A stretch of DNA of 64,000 bases from Plecoglossus altivelis. Taxonomy: Eukaryota; Chordata; Actinopteri; Osmeriformes; Plecoglossidae. The position numbers and the translations under genes are program-made. The DNA lies in NCBI GenBank assembly GCA_036571765.1, contig BROE01000011.1, positions 5,407,962 to 5,471,961 on the forward strand, written 5' to 3'. Within the stretch, counting starts at the first letter, position 1; each line of letters opens with the position of its first letter. Below, in pieces: positions 1 to 10,549 of the stretch. A model generated the notes under the pieces. It searched no databases, was not told where the DNA came from, and worked only from the letters and a program-made list of their open reading frames with translations.

Positions 1-191
1 TGGGTGGAGGAACACATTAAGATAAAAAGACTTATTGAACTTGATAGGTTCTAAGTTGTTGAAGTGAAATGTATATTTACAGCACTAGCTATTCTAAGCT
101 ATTCTCTACTATATCAAACACTAGGGTTGACTGGGTACGAATCTTACCTGGTCCTAATTCTATTAAATGCTATGTAAATAGTGGTCCTTAC

Positions 192-772
192 CTGGTATAA
201 AAATGTCTGGCAGGGCAGGTAGAGATGGCTGAGTGGTGGTGGGCTTTGTGGTCCCTGGGATGTAGAGCCAGTTGTTGGGCGTCTGGGGGCCCACTATTGA
301 GATGATGTGAGACTGAGGCTGTTTTCCCCTGCCTTCGGATGAGGAAGTTCCAAGGTCAGGGGGCTTATAGAAGGGCTCTTCCGCAAAGCTGGTAGTGATT
401 GTGTTCTTGTTAAAGTCCTCGGGCTCGGCATGTTTAGAATACGGCAAAGTCAACGTTTCTGGTTCTGTGTCGTACTGCAGGGAAAATGACATAGTTAGAG
501 TTAATGCCTGCCCATGGATCACCAAGGAGACGTATACAGACTATATGGATGTCATCTCACCCGTCTGTCCTCTTCGTCGAAGCGGGGTGATGCCTTCCAG
601 TCGGAGGTCTCCCTGTAGACCTCAGGGGGGGAGACAGGGGCAGGGGTGGCGAAGGGAGCAGGTGGAGGGAAGGAGTTGGGGATGAAAAGTGTGCCGTCAT
701 CATGTTCACAGATCCGGCTCAGCAGCTTGCTTTCCAGAGCTGTACAGTAGGACATGAGGTTGTTAAACTGTT
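192..772 (-). CDS. col28a1: col28a1 C-terminal tail exons (linker before the off-window terminus)
   Basis: There are two exons. 772-561 (212 nt) completes VWA2, with a helix ending SKLLSRICEHDDG, then enters a proline-rich linker (SFPPPAPFATPAPVSPPEV). 474-192 (283 nt) carries an acidic, Ser/Thr/Pro-rich stretch ending TTKPTTTQPSLPALPD, likely O-glycosylated and unstructured (inference). It ends in phase 1 at a GTAAGG donor at 191. In family members the next exon encodes a Kunitz/BPTI module; it would lie left of base 1. Bases 1-190 show no recognisable exon. Confidence 0.85.
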
Positions 773-3700
773 CTGCAGGACAATTCCCCAAATTGATAGT
801 GGGAGGAACAATCATCATTAAAGTGAATGCTTGGAAATGATTTGGGTGAACAGAGAGAAGCTGGAGAGGATCCTTACTGGGGAGAGTCATGAAGTCGTCA
901 ATCAGGTACACATGCTCCTCATCGGGGTCAGAGGCGATGGCGTTCATCTCAGCCTGGAACTCTGCGTACTGGGGATCGCTCTTGTTCACCACGCCTACGA
1001 CAAACACCTCTGTGCCGGCAGCATGGGCCTCCATAGCGGCGTCCTCGGGCTGCACCACATCACGACGGTCCGCCTGCCCGTCTGTAAGAACCAAGGCGAC
1101 CTTCCTGACGCCGGGCCGCGCGGCTTCGAACAGCTGGTTGGCCCGCTGGATGGCACTGCCGGTGAAGGTGCCCTCGCCCAGGTAGGCCATCTTCCTGACG
1201 GCAGCCTTGATGTCATCCTGGCTGGATTGCTGCGTCAGACTGACCACCACCACGTCCACATGGCTGTACAGCACCACGCCAATGCGGCTGGCCTCGCGGC
1301 TCACCGACACGCGGTCGATCAGCGCGTTGACAAAGTCCTTCACCACCTCAAAGTTCTCTGGGCCCACGCTCTCGGAGCTGTCGATCACGAACACCAGTTC
1401 CAGGGGACTTTCCCGACACTTCAGTCCACAGCCTTTACACACAGACATGAGAGGAAAGGCTCATTCTATGCCTTGGCAGCAGTCAGACAACAGATAGGGT
1501 TTGAACATAAGGAGAGCCCTGGTGGCCCATGGGATCACCCCAGACCTTTTAACTCACGGTTGACAAAATGTCACTTTTATTTGACTTTGCTCAGTTAGCT
1601 GGATTAAACTTCATCAAACGTGGTGGACTAACATTATTCTGCACTTGTACGATTTAACCTACCACATATCTCCCTGATGATCTTGATAACTTGATCTCTC
1701 TGTAAATGGAAGAAAGAGCACATTTATTGCATAATCTGTAGAGAGACTCCTATAATCTCCCTTTTGAGACCAGCAGGATGTCCTGTGTGCTCTTGTGGTT
1801 CACTTACTGTTAGTCCAGCCTCTCCCTTTTCACCGGGTCTCCCCTGAAAGTGTTAGTATTAACACATTATGTAATTGACAACAATCATAATTTACTCATG
1901 CTATCTGATAGCTATCGAAAAAAAACCTTCTGGGTATTTACTCTTACGCAATAGCTGCAGTGAACCAAGTGCAAAAACACACTCGTATTGAGCTGAAAAG
2001 CAAGACGGCTACAGTGTTAGCCAGGGTACCATTGGTCCTGATGATCCCGGTTCTCCAAGCTCGCCTCTGTCTCCTTTCCTTCCACGGTCACCTGTGACAC
2101 CTCTACCTCCCTGACAGATTCAAAACATCAACATCCACTTTTCCGACACACAAGGAAAGCCCATGTTATTGTGTGTCATGGACAGGCATGCTGTGTTATC
2201 TTCACCTTCTCTCCTGCTAGGCCCTCCCCTGGAGGCCCCCGGGGACCCATTGGCCCCTGGAAGCCTGGCTCTCCCTACACGTCACGAGACAAAGAAAAGA
2301 CACGGACTTCAGCAATGCTAAACAGCAGTTTAGCATTGGCTACTTGAATTGCTGTTTTAAGCCAAATGCACCCCACTCAATCATCATTCAGGCTGCAGCT
2401 CAAAAAATGTCCAGAAAGAGTTTGTTAAATATTTAAAAGTCACAGCCATTACCACCAATAGGATGGCCCTACAGTACCTTTGGCCCTTGGATTCCCTCCC
2501 CTGGGATACCAGGCAAACCAGGTGCACCAGGCTGTCCCATAGAGCCCTGAAAACACACATATTTAGGTCTACTTCAAGTCATCATGTTCATTTCTATAGT
2601 AGGCATACTCCCCTGAGCCAATCGAGAGCGAGTTAGGGAAGAAGTGTGTGACTTCCGTTCTGACCTTAAGTCCGAAGAGGCCGATCCCTGGCGGTCCAGA
2701 GGGCCCACTGACTCCAGGAGAGCCTCTGTCACCCTGAAACACATGGCCGATCACCTCAACCGACATGTCGCTGGATGGTATACAGCAAGTTTGTCTCTTA
2801 GTGTGTTTGCACTAAACAATTTGCTCAATAGTTAGATAACAACCAAATACGGAATACTTTCACGTTGATCTCTCACCTTGGGACCAGGAAGTCCTTTCCC
2901 CTCTGATCCCATTTCCCCCGGTTGTCCTGGCAACCCTGGTAGTCCCTGTGTTTCAAGAAACAATTGAGTGTGTTTCATATCAGAATGGTTTACAGGGCAA
3001 TGGGCCGAAGACTCAATAAAATGCCAGTGTGTTGACTGTTCATTCTATCACTTATTGGATTCTTCACACAATCATCTCCAAAGCAGTGAATCCGTCTCTC
3101 CGCCCGTCTTACCTGGGGGCCTGGATAACCGTCTCCCTTCATCCCTGGAGGTCCAACAGGCCCAGGATTCCCTCGGTCACCCTGGAGACACACAACCCCA
3201 GAGACACACACACACACAGACAAAAAGACTTAGTCCAGCAAACTCATACACTGTATTGTCCTGGAGGAACAGGTGTTGTATGTATCAGTGTTACCTTAGG
3301 TCCTGTGATGCCCACGCCTGGCTCCCCAACAGGCCCAGATATACCCACTGGTCCTGGGTCTCCCTACCAACATGCACACAAGCACAGAATAACACTCACT
3401 CTGTTCACATCACCACAACATACTGTCGTCAGGATCTGATGTTGTTCAAGAGAAAGGCTATCATGTCTTTCTGTCTTTCTATAAGTGTATGTGTGTGCAT
3501 GTATACAAATGAATGTGTATCTACTTGTGTGAACAGTAGGATATATATGTGCCAAATTTGAACAGGAACTGTTTAACATTATTGTAGTCTTGCATCTGGT
3601 GTGTGTGTGTGTGTGTGTGTTGGAGCAGGGGTACCTTTGATCCAGGCAGGCCTCGTCCAGGGGGACCAGGTAGGCCCATCATTCCCAGGCTGCCAGGCTC

Positions 3701-6700
3701 CCCCTAAACACAAGTCTTTTACCTCAATGAGGATGGACACCATACGTAGGTGTTTCCAAGCATCTTTTATTGTCTTTCTCGAATGCCTCCCAAACCACTC
3801 TTATCTTCAGCAGTAGGATTCACTTTGCATTTCCTGGAAAACCTATTTTATGACTAAAAACGGAGTTCATCACCACTTTCACATTTAAAAGGTAATCGTT
3901 TTAACCCTCTCATTAAAAATGATGTTGTACCATAAACCCCAACATTCCTAAACCATTACGGGCTGCCAGAAGGCCCTTGCTGCCTTTTGACATAGACCTT
4001 TAACCTTCACCTTCACCTCAAAGTTCACATTTCATCTACGCAAATGGCAGACCTCCTCACGAGTTAACCAGGGGTTACCTACCTTGGCTCCTGCAGGCCC
4101 CACTGGCCCTGGAGATCCTGAGAGCCCCCTTGGCCCCCGGTCACCCCTGTCACCCTGTGAAAAGACAGGTTCTGACAGTCAAAAAGGACTATTAACATGA
4201 TAGTACATACAACCTAGATGTCCTGGGTCAGGCTTGTAACATGTTCCCCAGCAGTAATTAACTCAAGATAACAAAGAATTCTGTTTTAAGGTCAAATACA
4301 TTTTGTTAGCTGTGCTGGCATTGTAATCGATTCTATGATATTTCAATACGGAGAATAAGCATAAGAATGCTGAGTAGGGAATTTAAATTTTGAATAATAT
4401 TGACACTGAGTCACCAAAGTAATGAGTGTAAGGTAAATACCCAACGTGAACCTACAATGGGCTTCTAAGTCACAGTTCCCAACCAAGACACTTGATAGCA
4501 ATTGTCAACATCAATCCAAACTGCGCAATATTTGCATCCGTCTGATACTATGACCGGATGCTTGTGGGTGAACAGAAATCTACAGTGTTGCAATTCCGGA
4601 GCTCCTCTGACGTACGGAAGGCGGACTTTGTGACTCAGTTTGACTTCTGGGAGGCAGTACGTGACCAGCCTACCTTTTCTCCAGGAATTCCTTTCCCAGG
4701 TGCACCCTCAGAGCCACGCTGGCCCGGCAATCCCATTTCTCCCTGGTTTCGTACGCCACAGAGCAGGAAACAGCAGCAGATGAGGGCAAAAACATCACCG
4801 TGTACAATGAAGTGTATCAGTCATACATGAATCTGTGGAAACTGAGTGACACCCAGTAACCCTCCGACCTTTGACCTGTGGTACTGCTGATACCTCACCT
4901 TGGGCCCGACAACTCCATCCTCCCCTGGGAACCCAGGAATCCCAGAAGCTCCATCCGGTCCTGGATCCCCCTGGAGAGGATCACAGAAGGACAGGTCACA
5001 CTGAGTCCTCCCCACTGACCCTCCAGCCTCTCCTCCAGATCATTCACTTGCAGCACATTTGCAGCATGTTGGTGAGGATCGCTTCCCAGAGTTAGTTGAT
5101 GCCGAATGGCCAGTGGAGTTCCTACTTACCTTTGGCCCTGGTTCCCCAACACCCCTCTCTCCCTGAGGCCCGTGAACACCTGGGAAGCCCTGCTCACCCT
5201 GGAGAGAATCACAGAGGTCCACATAAGATCAGTCCAGTGGAACTACACCATGAGTCCTTCTTCTAACAGTAGGTAGTGGGGTCAGCAGAGTAGAGTAAAG
5301 TAGAGTAGAGTGAAACTGTTTTGTTAATTGTGGAAAATGTTGAGGGATGGTAGGCAACACCCACCTTAGGTCCAACAATCCCTAGCCCTGGAGGCCCTCT
5401 GGGTCCAGAAGGGCCCACTGGCCCTTGGTCTCCCTGGAGAGAGAGTAAGAAACACAGGTAATTTATTAAGAGAGTGAGGGCGAGAGAGAGAGACAGAGAG
5501 CACAATCATATTGAATCAGATTATTATTTATTTATATAGTTGGTATAGAGTTATTATTAGTCTTTCTATTCCATTCTATTCTAATGGAAGACAACACTCT
5601 CACAGCGTCCTGACCTTTTCTCCTTGGATACCTGCTCCGGGAAATCCCATCAGGCCAGGCAGCCCAGGGGTGCCTGTGTTCCCCTGGAGGTCAGAGGGGG
5701 AGAGAGTTCATGGGCATCATTAGTGCCAGTAACTTAAACACATAGTGCCAAATAGCTTGTGCCTTCAGGGGGTTAATCCCCACCATACCTGGTCACCCTT
5801 CATCCCTAATCCTGGGGGCCCACGGGTGCCCTTGGGCCCCTCATAGCCTCGGTCACCCTGGAACAAAGTAAGCAGGTAGGTTATGACAGATGCATGCTCA
5901 CCCTTATGTACACATATGACGTTCACTTCCCTGCTCTGAGAGTCCAATAGATATTGATAGATGACTGACCTTTGATCCCGGGAGACCCTCTCCAGGGAAG
6001 CCCTGGCTCCCTTGCAGACCAGAGGGCCCAGGTGGTCCCTAGTACACCAACAAACAAACACACATAAGGTACCATGCTGTATGGAAAAATCATTTTCATC
6101 TGCCAGTCACCTCAATGCCATTTCTTGAAACACATGGGATTACTATGTGGATAATCTGATTTTTGCAGGAAAGAGCTGGTGTGGTACTGATGTGGTGCTG
6201 ATGTGGCACTGATGTGGTGCTGATGTGGCACTGATGTGGTACTGATGTGGTACTGATGTGGTGCTGATGTGCTGATGTGGTACTGATGTGGCACTGATGT
6301 GGCACTGATGTGGTGCTGATGTGCTGATGTGGCACTGATGTGGTACTGATGTGGTACTGATGTGGTACTGATGTGGTGCTGATGTGGCACTGATGTGGTG
6401 CTGATGTGGTGCTGATGTAGTACTGATGTGACACTGATGTAGTACTGATGTGACACTGAATGCCCTCTGGTGAAGAGTATTCTGACCGGCAAGCCTGGCT
6501 CTCCCATGCCTACTGGTCCAGTGGGTCCTGGTCTTCCTTGGTTCCCCTTATCCCCCTGTGGCATTACAATTAATTACTATTAGAAATAAAATATTATGCT
6601 GGTGGCTCAACTGGAACAGTTGAAATGACTAAATGAATGAAATAGTAGATCTTTTAATCTTTACCTTTGGTCCAGGAAACCCAACACCAGTATCACCAGG

Positions 6701-9700
6701 AGGTCCAGTTGCTCCACTGGGTCCACGGTCACCCTAGAAAGATAGACATTTCCACTTTTTCTTCATTTTGAACAATACAGTTTGTCTTTTGTGTCTTTTT
6801 TAGGGGGAATCGACAACCAAAGTAAACACCTTACTTTGGGGCCGGTCGTTCCCTCAGGTCCCTGTTCTCCTGTAGCTCCATTTGGGCCCTGAGAGAAGAC
6901 AGTGGGTAGGTTTTCCTTCACTTGATAGAGGTTCTAAATTCCACTCCTGGACTAACTTTGCAAGGCTTATCGTGAGTTTTGGTTTGGGGGAGTGGCTGAG
7001 GGAATGTGGGAGGAGAGCCAGGCAGCGGGCATCTCTGTGTCTGTCCTCCACACGGTTCCCAGGTGCTCCTCATGGGAACCTGGGATCCAGCTGGGGTATC
7101 TCCACCCACATCCACATCTCCCCACAGCTGCTATCGTCACACCAGCGCTCCGAGGGGGCAATCGTTTCAAGAGAGGAAAGCGGGAATGGATAACGTGCTG
7201 AAACACTAATCCTTTGGGACTAAGTCTGCTCGGTGATTAAAACAATACAGGACAAGGTTGAATTCCCTGCTTTAGATAGAATTCATGGGCAGCGGGATAA
7301 GATCTAATCCCTGACTCACATTCCATTAGTGCAGAGCAGGAGAAGTGGGCAAACTCAGTGTGTGTCTGCGTGCTCTGCTGTTTGTTATGTCATGGATGCA
7401 GGGATGGTACAGGAATCATTCAATTTCACCATTCACTCATCCACACAGGTATGGCTGATCATTGTATAGATTCCCCCCTCCATTCAGAAGAAGATAGAAT
7501 ATTATCCCATGGGAACAACCGCTACTGTTGGAACAAAATATCCAGTCTGTGATCTTTAAAAAATATGTTTAGTTTAAATATTTGGGGCTGGAAAACATTG
7601 CTGTGGACAGTTTTGATTGATTTTGGTGTCTGTTCACACTACCCGTAATTAGTTCTTCACTCATTTTCAGAAGTTTGTCTCTGTTTCTCTTCTTGAATGG
7701 ACCAGACACAATGCCACCATGAGAAAGGACATCTAAAGACATCAACCAACGTAAGTGAGTTTCTGAAAAAGACAACGTAAAGTTCACCTGCTCTCCTCTG
7801 AGTCCTCGTGGGCCTGCTGGACCATCTGGACCCTGAAGGGAGAAGCCATGTCAACACCATCAGTCCACAGCCAGCCCTCAGTACTGGGCCAGGACAGTGC
7901 AGCACCATAATAAAACCTACTTGATCTCCCTTCATCCCAGGGGCGCCACACTCGCCTCGCTCCCCCTGTCAGACGGGACAAGCAGATAGAGAGAGAGGAC
8001 TAAGCCCTGACGTGCAACTGACCGTCGGGCTCCGTACAGCCGGCCTTATCTGCTGCATCTAAACGTTTTGTTTGGTGTCACAACAGTGGTGTTGACACAG
8101 TAGCAGGTGTTGGACTGTTGCATTGATATACCAGGAAGTGTGACGCTCATCATGAGAGGGTAGCTCTGCTATTTATTGCCACATTACTGGCATCTTACTG
8201 CAACAAAATGGATCAGAATATTACACCTTCTTCTTAATATTATACCTTCTCTCCTCTGGTGCCAGGACGACCCTAATGCCAGAGAAAAACAGATAACAAC
8301 AATGACCACACAGCTCATTGCGCAGTATTTCACCAATCATTTCTAAAATAACTACAATGAAACGTTTGTTTAAACTGAATCTCTAATGTAACATGGCTCA
8401 GTACCTCAAGACCTTCCATTCCTGGGCGTCCGTTGATCCCTGGTTCCCCCTAAATGGACAGACACCAGACAAAAATCCAGTGAAAAAACATTGTCCCTAT
8501 GGATCTCCATTCACTGTAAATGGTGGTTTAGACAGCAAATACTCACACGAGATCCTTTAGGCCCGGGAGCCCCATCAGATCCTGGTTCCCCTGTTTTCCC
8601 CTGGATTAAAGCAGAATGCAGACATCAGTTCGAACGGGATTAATCTGGGCCTCTCCTGTCCTGTTCCTCTCATGTTCCCATCATGTGTAGCCTTAGGTGA
8701 GTGTGATCATTCCAGCGCGTGACCCTTTTGTGACCCCATCCGTGACCTGTATGCTCTATACACTTCTGGCTCGGTGCAGCTGGGCCCATGGCTCCCCTTC
8801 CCTATGTGTTTGCCTTAATCTCCTGTTCTTGACTTTCTGACTCACCCCCACCTCTCCAGACAGGGGCTCTTCAAAAGCTCTGCTTGTGAAAACACAGCCC
8901 TGCCTGCCTGCTACACTTGCAGTGTGGGAAACACTTCCTACTCTTTGATGTGCCCCCCTCTCCTTCCCTGGACAGAGGCCACATGCACCTGCTCCATTCA
9001 GGGGATGGAAGGGGTGAGCAGCAGGGCAGCATGGCTGGGACAGCGCTGGCTGTCCAGCTGCTACGACGCCAGAAATAACAGCGAGGATTAATGCCATCCT
9101 CTGACAGCAAACCTGGAGCTCTCAGACAGGGACATCACTGGGACGACATCAACAGGACGAGGTTGGACCGGCATATTCACCAGGAGGTTTACGCAACTGG
9201 TAGGCAGATGCCAGTTAGATCATCTGACTGACATCTGATAATACTCATTGTCCGGACTGGAGTGGAGGATGGGGGCAGGAAGGAGGGAGTTTAGGTTACT
9301 CACTGTGCTCCCAGGGGGACCTCTCTCTCCTTTATCACACAAACAGGATTTGGGCAGGGGGCACTGAAAAGAAGACATGGGGAAATGCACAGTCACCATT
9401 ATGTTGAGCAATGTCTGTCGTACAATTTGGACTGCTTTCTAGTGTATCCAGTGTATCATGCTCTTATAAGGTTGGCCCATGACCAGTACTTACCCCAGTG
9501 TTGACAATTGTGCTCTGTAAAGAAAGACCAAAAAGAATATGGCGAAGAAAACAAAAAGTAAAGCTCAGTTAAGATGAGATCAAAGTGTTAACTGAGAGTC
9601 TCTGATGAAAGGTTATGGTTGACACGTGCACAACTCCAAACCACAAAACAGACCCACACACACTCTCACACACTTATCCCCTCACCAGTTCTCTGAAGAG

Positions 9701-10523
9701 TTTGTCATCCAGCTGGTCATCGGTGAGGCTCAAGACGTATTGCTGTGGAGGGGCGCTGGCTATGGAGCGCAACCGGGAGCTGATGAGACGGTCCCTGGAC
9801 AGATCAGACAGCCCGATGGCAAACACCCGGATGTTGTAGTTCTTGGCCTGGGCGGCAGCGCTGACTGCACTGGGGCTGCGGGGGTGATCCACACCGTCCG
9901 TCATCAGCAGAGCCACCCGCAGGCTGGATGCGGCTGTCTCGCGGTTGAACACCTGCGTGGCGTTACTGATGGCGTACGCCGAGTAGGTGCCGTGACCGAT
10001 GTAGGCCATGGCGGCCACCCGGCTCTGGAACACGTCCACGTCTTGCCAGTCGCGGAAGTTGTGCTCCAGGGAGATGGAGCTGCTGTACTGCAAAGCAGCC
10101 AGACGCACCCTCAGACGCCAGCCCACCGCCTGCAGCTGCATCAGACGGGTGCTGAACCTCAGGACAAACTCCTTCTGCTTCTCAAACAGCAGCACCTTGG
10201 CCTTCTCTGAGCTGTCCACGATGAACATGACCTCCACAGGGCAAATCAGAGCTTGGCAAGAAAACAAACAAAAAACAACTGAGTTGGAAGCTTTTGACTC
10301 TGACACAGTGAAGGGACCTACATGGACGTCTGTACTGGATGGGTGTCAGTATTCACATCAACGTTGAGTGTAAAAGAAGGGATTCTCTGCAAAAAATCCT
10401 ACTTTTCCCGTCATTGATGATGATGTTGTTGTCGTCCCTCTGTCCCTTCCGTCTCCTTCCCTGAGCCCTGGCCATGTAGGACAGCACCACCAACAGGAGG
10501 AACAGCTGCACTGCTCTCCTCAT
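192..10523 (-). CDS. col28a1: collagen type XXVIII alpha-1 chain, 3' end off the window (gene-level span)
   Basis: Extracellular-matrix collagen of the VWA-containing class; in vertebrates type XXVIII is found at basement membranes, notably around peripheral nerve. Coding exons in transcript order: 10523-10403, 10251-9686, 9514-9494, 9363-9304, 8600-8547, 8449-8405, 8272-8246, 7965-7921, 7832-7788, 6888-6835, then seventeen 69- or 72-nt exons from 6733 to 2206, then 2110-2030, 1843-1808, 1699-1663, 1432-878, 772-561, 474-192. All junctions are GT/AG and in phase. About 1,140 residues are visible: signal peptide, VWA1, about 530 helix residues, VWA2 and a Pro/Thr-rich tail. The last exon ends in phase 1 at a good donor, so the gene continues left. 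In the family a C-terminal Kunitz domain follows, but it cannot be seen here. The VWA-collagen-VWA order, the helix length and the neighbours rpa3, umad1 and glcci1 support col28a1 over other VWA collagens. Confidence 0.93.
878..1432 (-). CDS. col28a1: col28a1 exon for the C-terminal von Willebrand factor A domain (VWA2)
   Basis: A 555-nt exon, phase 1 on both sides. After GLKCRESPLELVFVID comes a complete MIDAS loop DSSES. The MIDAS threonine region is GEGTFTGSAI and the MIDAS aspartate lies in LVLTDGQADRRD. The segment VFVIDSSESVGPENFE closely matches my recollection of the second VWA domain of vertebrate COL28A1. The domain ends near YLIDDFMTLP before a GTAAGG donor. In the family this domain follows the helix and precedes a variable tail. 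Confidence 0.95.
1663..2110 (-). CDS. col28a1: col28a1 C-terminal helix end and linker exons
   Basis: Exon 2110-2030 (81 nt) encodes nine triplets, starting GGRGVTGDRGRKGDRG. Exon 1843-1808 (36 nt) encodes GRPGEKGEAGLT, the end of the helix. Exon 1699-1663 (37 nt) encodes RDQVIKIIREIC and ends in phase 1. The last is non-helical and leads into the cysteine-bearing start of VWA2 (GCGLKCRES). All have canonical splice sites. Confidence 0.87.
2206..6733 (-). CDS. col28a1: col28a1 central helix: seventeen homologous 69/72-nt exons
   Basis: Seventeen consecutive phase-0 exons. Right to left they are 6733-6665, 6555-6487, 6038-5970, 5857-5789, 5683-5615, 5433-5365, 5198-5130, 4970-4899, 4742-4674, 4154-4083, 3703-3635, 3363-3295, 3181-3113, 2945-2877, 2733-2665, 2546-2478 and 2274-2206. 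Fifteen are 69 nt, giving 23 residues: five Gly-X-Y triplets, one two-residue Gly-X unit, then two triplets. The break is at the same place each time, as in GERGVGEPGPK or GPPGLGIVGPK. The two 72-nt exons (4970-4899 and 4154-4083) have eight perfect triplets. Most end in a lysine codon at the donor. Many short imperfections are a known trait of collagen XXVIII. Confidence 0.92.
6177..6461. repeat. 11-nt minisatellite in a col28a1 intron
   Basis: About 25 copies of an 11-nt unit near TGATGTGGTRC (+ strand), with variants TGATGTGGCAC and shortened copies. It lies between helix exons 6038-5970 and 6555-6487, ending about 25 bp from the donor of the latter. Because 11 is not a multiple of three, each frame of the array translates as a 33-nt (11-residue) period. 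The long histidine/serine-rich minus-strand frames here are array artefacts, not genes. Confidence 0.9.
6835..8600 (-). CDS. col28a1: col28a1 N-terminal helix exons (54/45/27/45/45/54 nt)
   Basis: Six phase-0 exons encode uninterrupted Gly-X-Y repeats: 8600-8547, 8449-8405, 8272-8246, 7965-7921, 7832-7788 and 6888-6835. Lengths of 45 and 54 nt, multiples of the 9-nt Gly-X-Y unit, are typical of fibrillar-type collagen genes. Every exon begins with a glycine codon directly after the acceptor. Exon 7965-7921 contains GERGECGAPG, a cysteine inside the helix. Introns are short to medium; the longest here is 6889-7787, in which I saw no further exon. Confidence 0.9.
9304..9514 (-). CDS. col28a1: col28a1 linker exons joining VWA1 to the collagen helix
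   Basis: There are two small in-phase exons. 9514-9494 is 21 nt and encodes STIVNTG. 9363-9304 is 60 nt and encodes CPLPKSCLCDKGERGPPGST. The second has three closely spaced cysteines just before the first Gly-X-Y triplets. Such cysteine clusters at helix borders in collagens usually join the three chains, which is inferred for this gene. Both exons have clean CAG acceptors and GTAAGT or GTGAGT donors. Confidence 0.85.
9686..10251 (-). CDS. col28a1: col28a1 exon for the N-terminal von Willebrand factor A domain (VWA1)
   Basis: This 566-nt exon joins in phase 1 to the signal-peptide exon and encodes almost the whole first VWA domain. It opens ICPVEVMFIVDSSEK, the first strand and metal-binding (MIDAS) loop. 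GHGTYSAYAI supplies the MIDAS threonine region and LLMTDGVDH the MIDAS aspartate. VWA domains bind protein ligands, often through a metal ion. The first MIDAS loop reads D-S-S-E-K where the usual pattern is D-x-S-x-S, so the second serine is a lysine; the VWA2 exon keeps the normal pattern. The exon ends in phase 0 at a GTGAGG donor. Confidence 0.93.
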
Positions 10524-10548
10524 GCTACCTGCTCTGGTCCAACTCAGC
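10403..10548 (-). CDS. col28a1: col28a1 first coding exon: signal peptide and basic linker
   Basis: The start codon is at 10523-10521 on the minus strand. It opens with MRRAVQLFLLLVVLSYMARA, a classic signal peptide: two arginines, a leucine/valine-rich core, and a likely cleavage site near residue 20. A basic stretch (GRRRKGQRDD) follows, then an isoleucine-rich segment. The exon ends in phase 1 at 10403, before a GTAGG donor. Bases 10548-10524 are 5' UTR, behind a CTTCAG acceptor, so at least one non-coding 5' exon lies further right. A possible donor for it is near 10646 (GTAAGC on the minus strand). I could not place the transcription start. Confidence 0.88.
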
Positions 10549-10549
10549 C

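Noticed and set aside
148..159. A 12-nt microexon of col28a1 between two GTAAG donors, in frame and encoding ELGP-like residues
   Set aside because: The implied intron would be only about 30 nt, too short for vertebrate splicing, and there is no pyrimidine tract.
831..1598. 255-codon plus-strand frame
   Set aside because: It is antisense to the col28a1 VWA2 exon, whose own frame has clear domain motifs. The overlap is a shadow.
6096..6564. Histidine/serine/threonine-rich minus-strand proteins
   Set aside because: Translation of the 11-nt minisatellite; the same peptide period appears in more than one frame.
9626..10210. 194-codon plus-strand frame
   Set aside because: Antisense shadow of the VWA1 exon.
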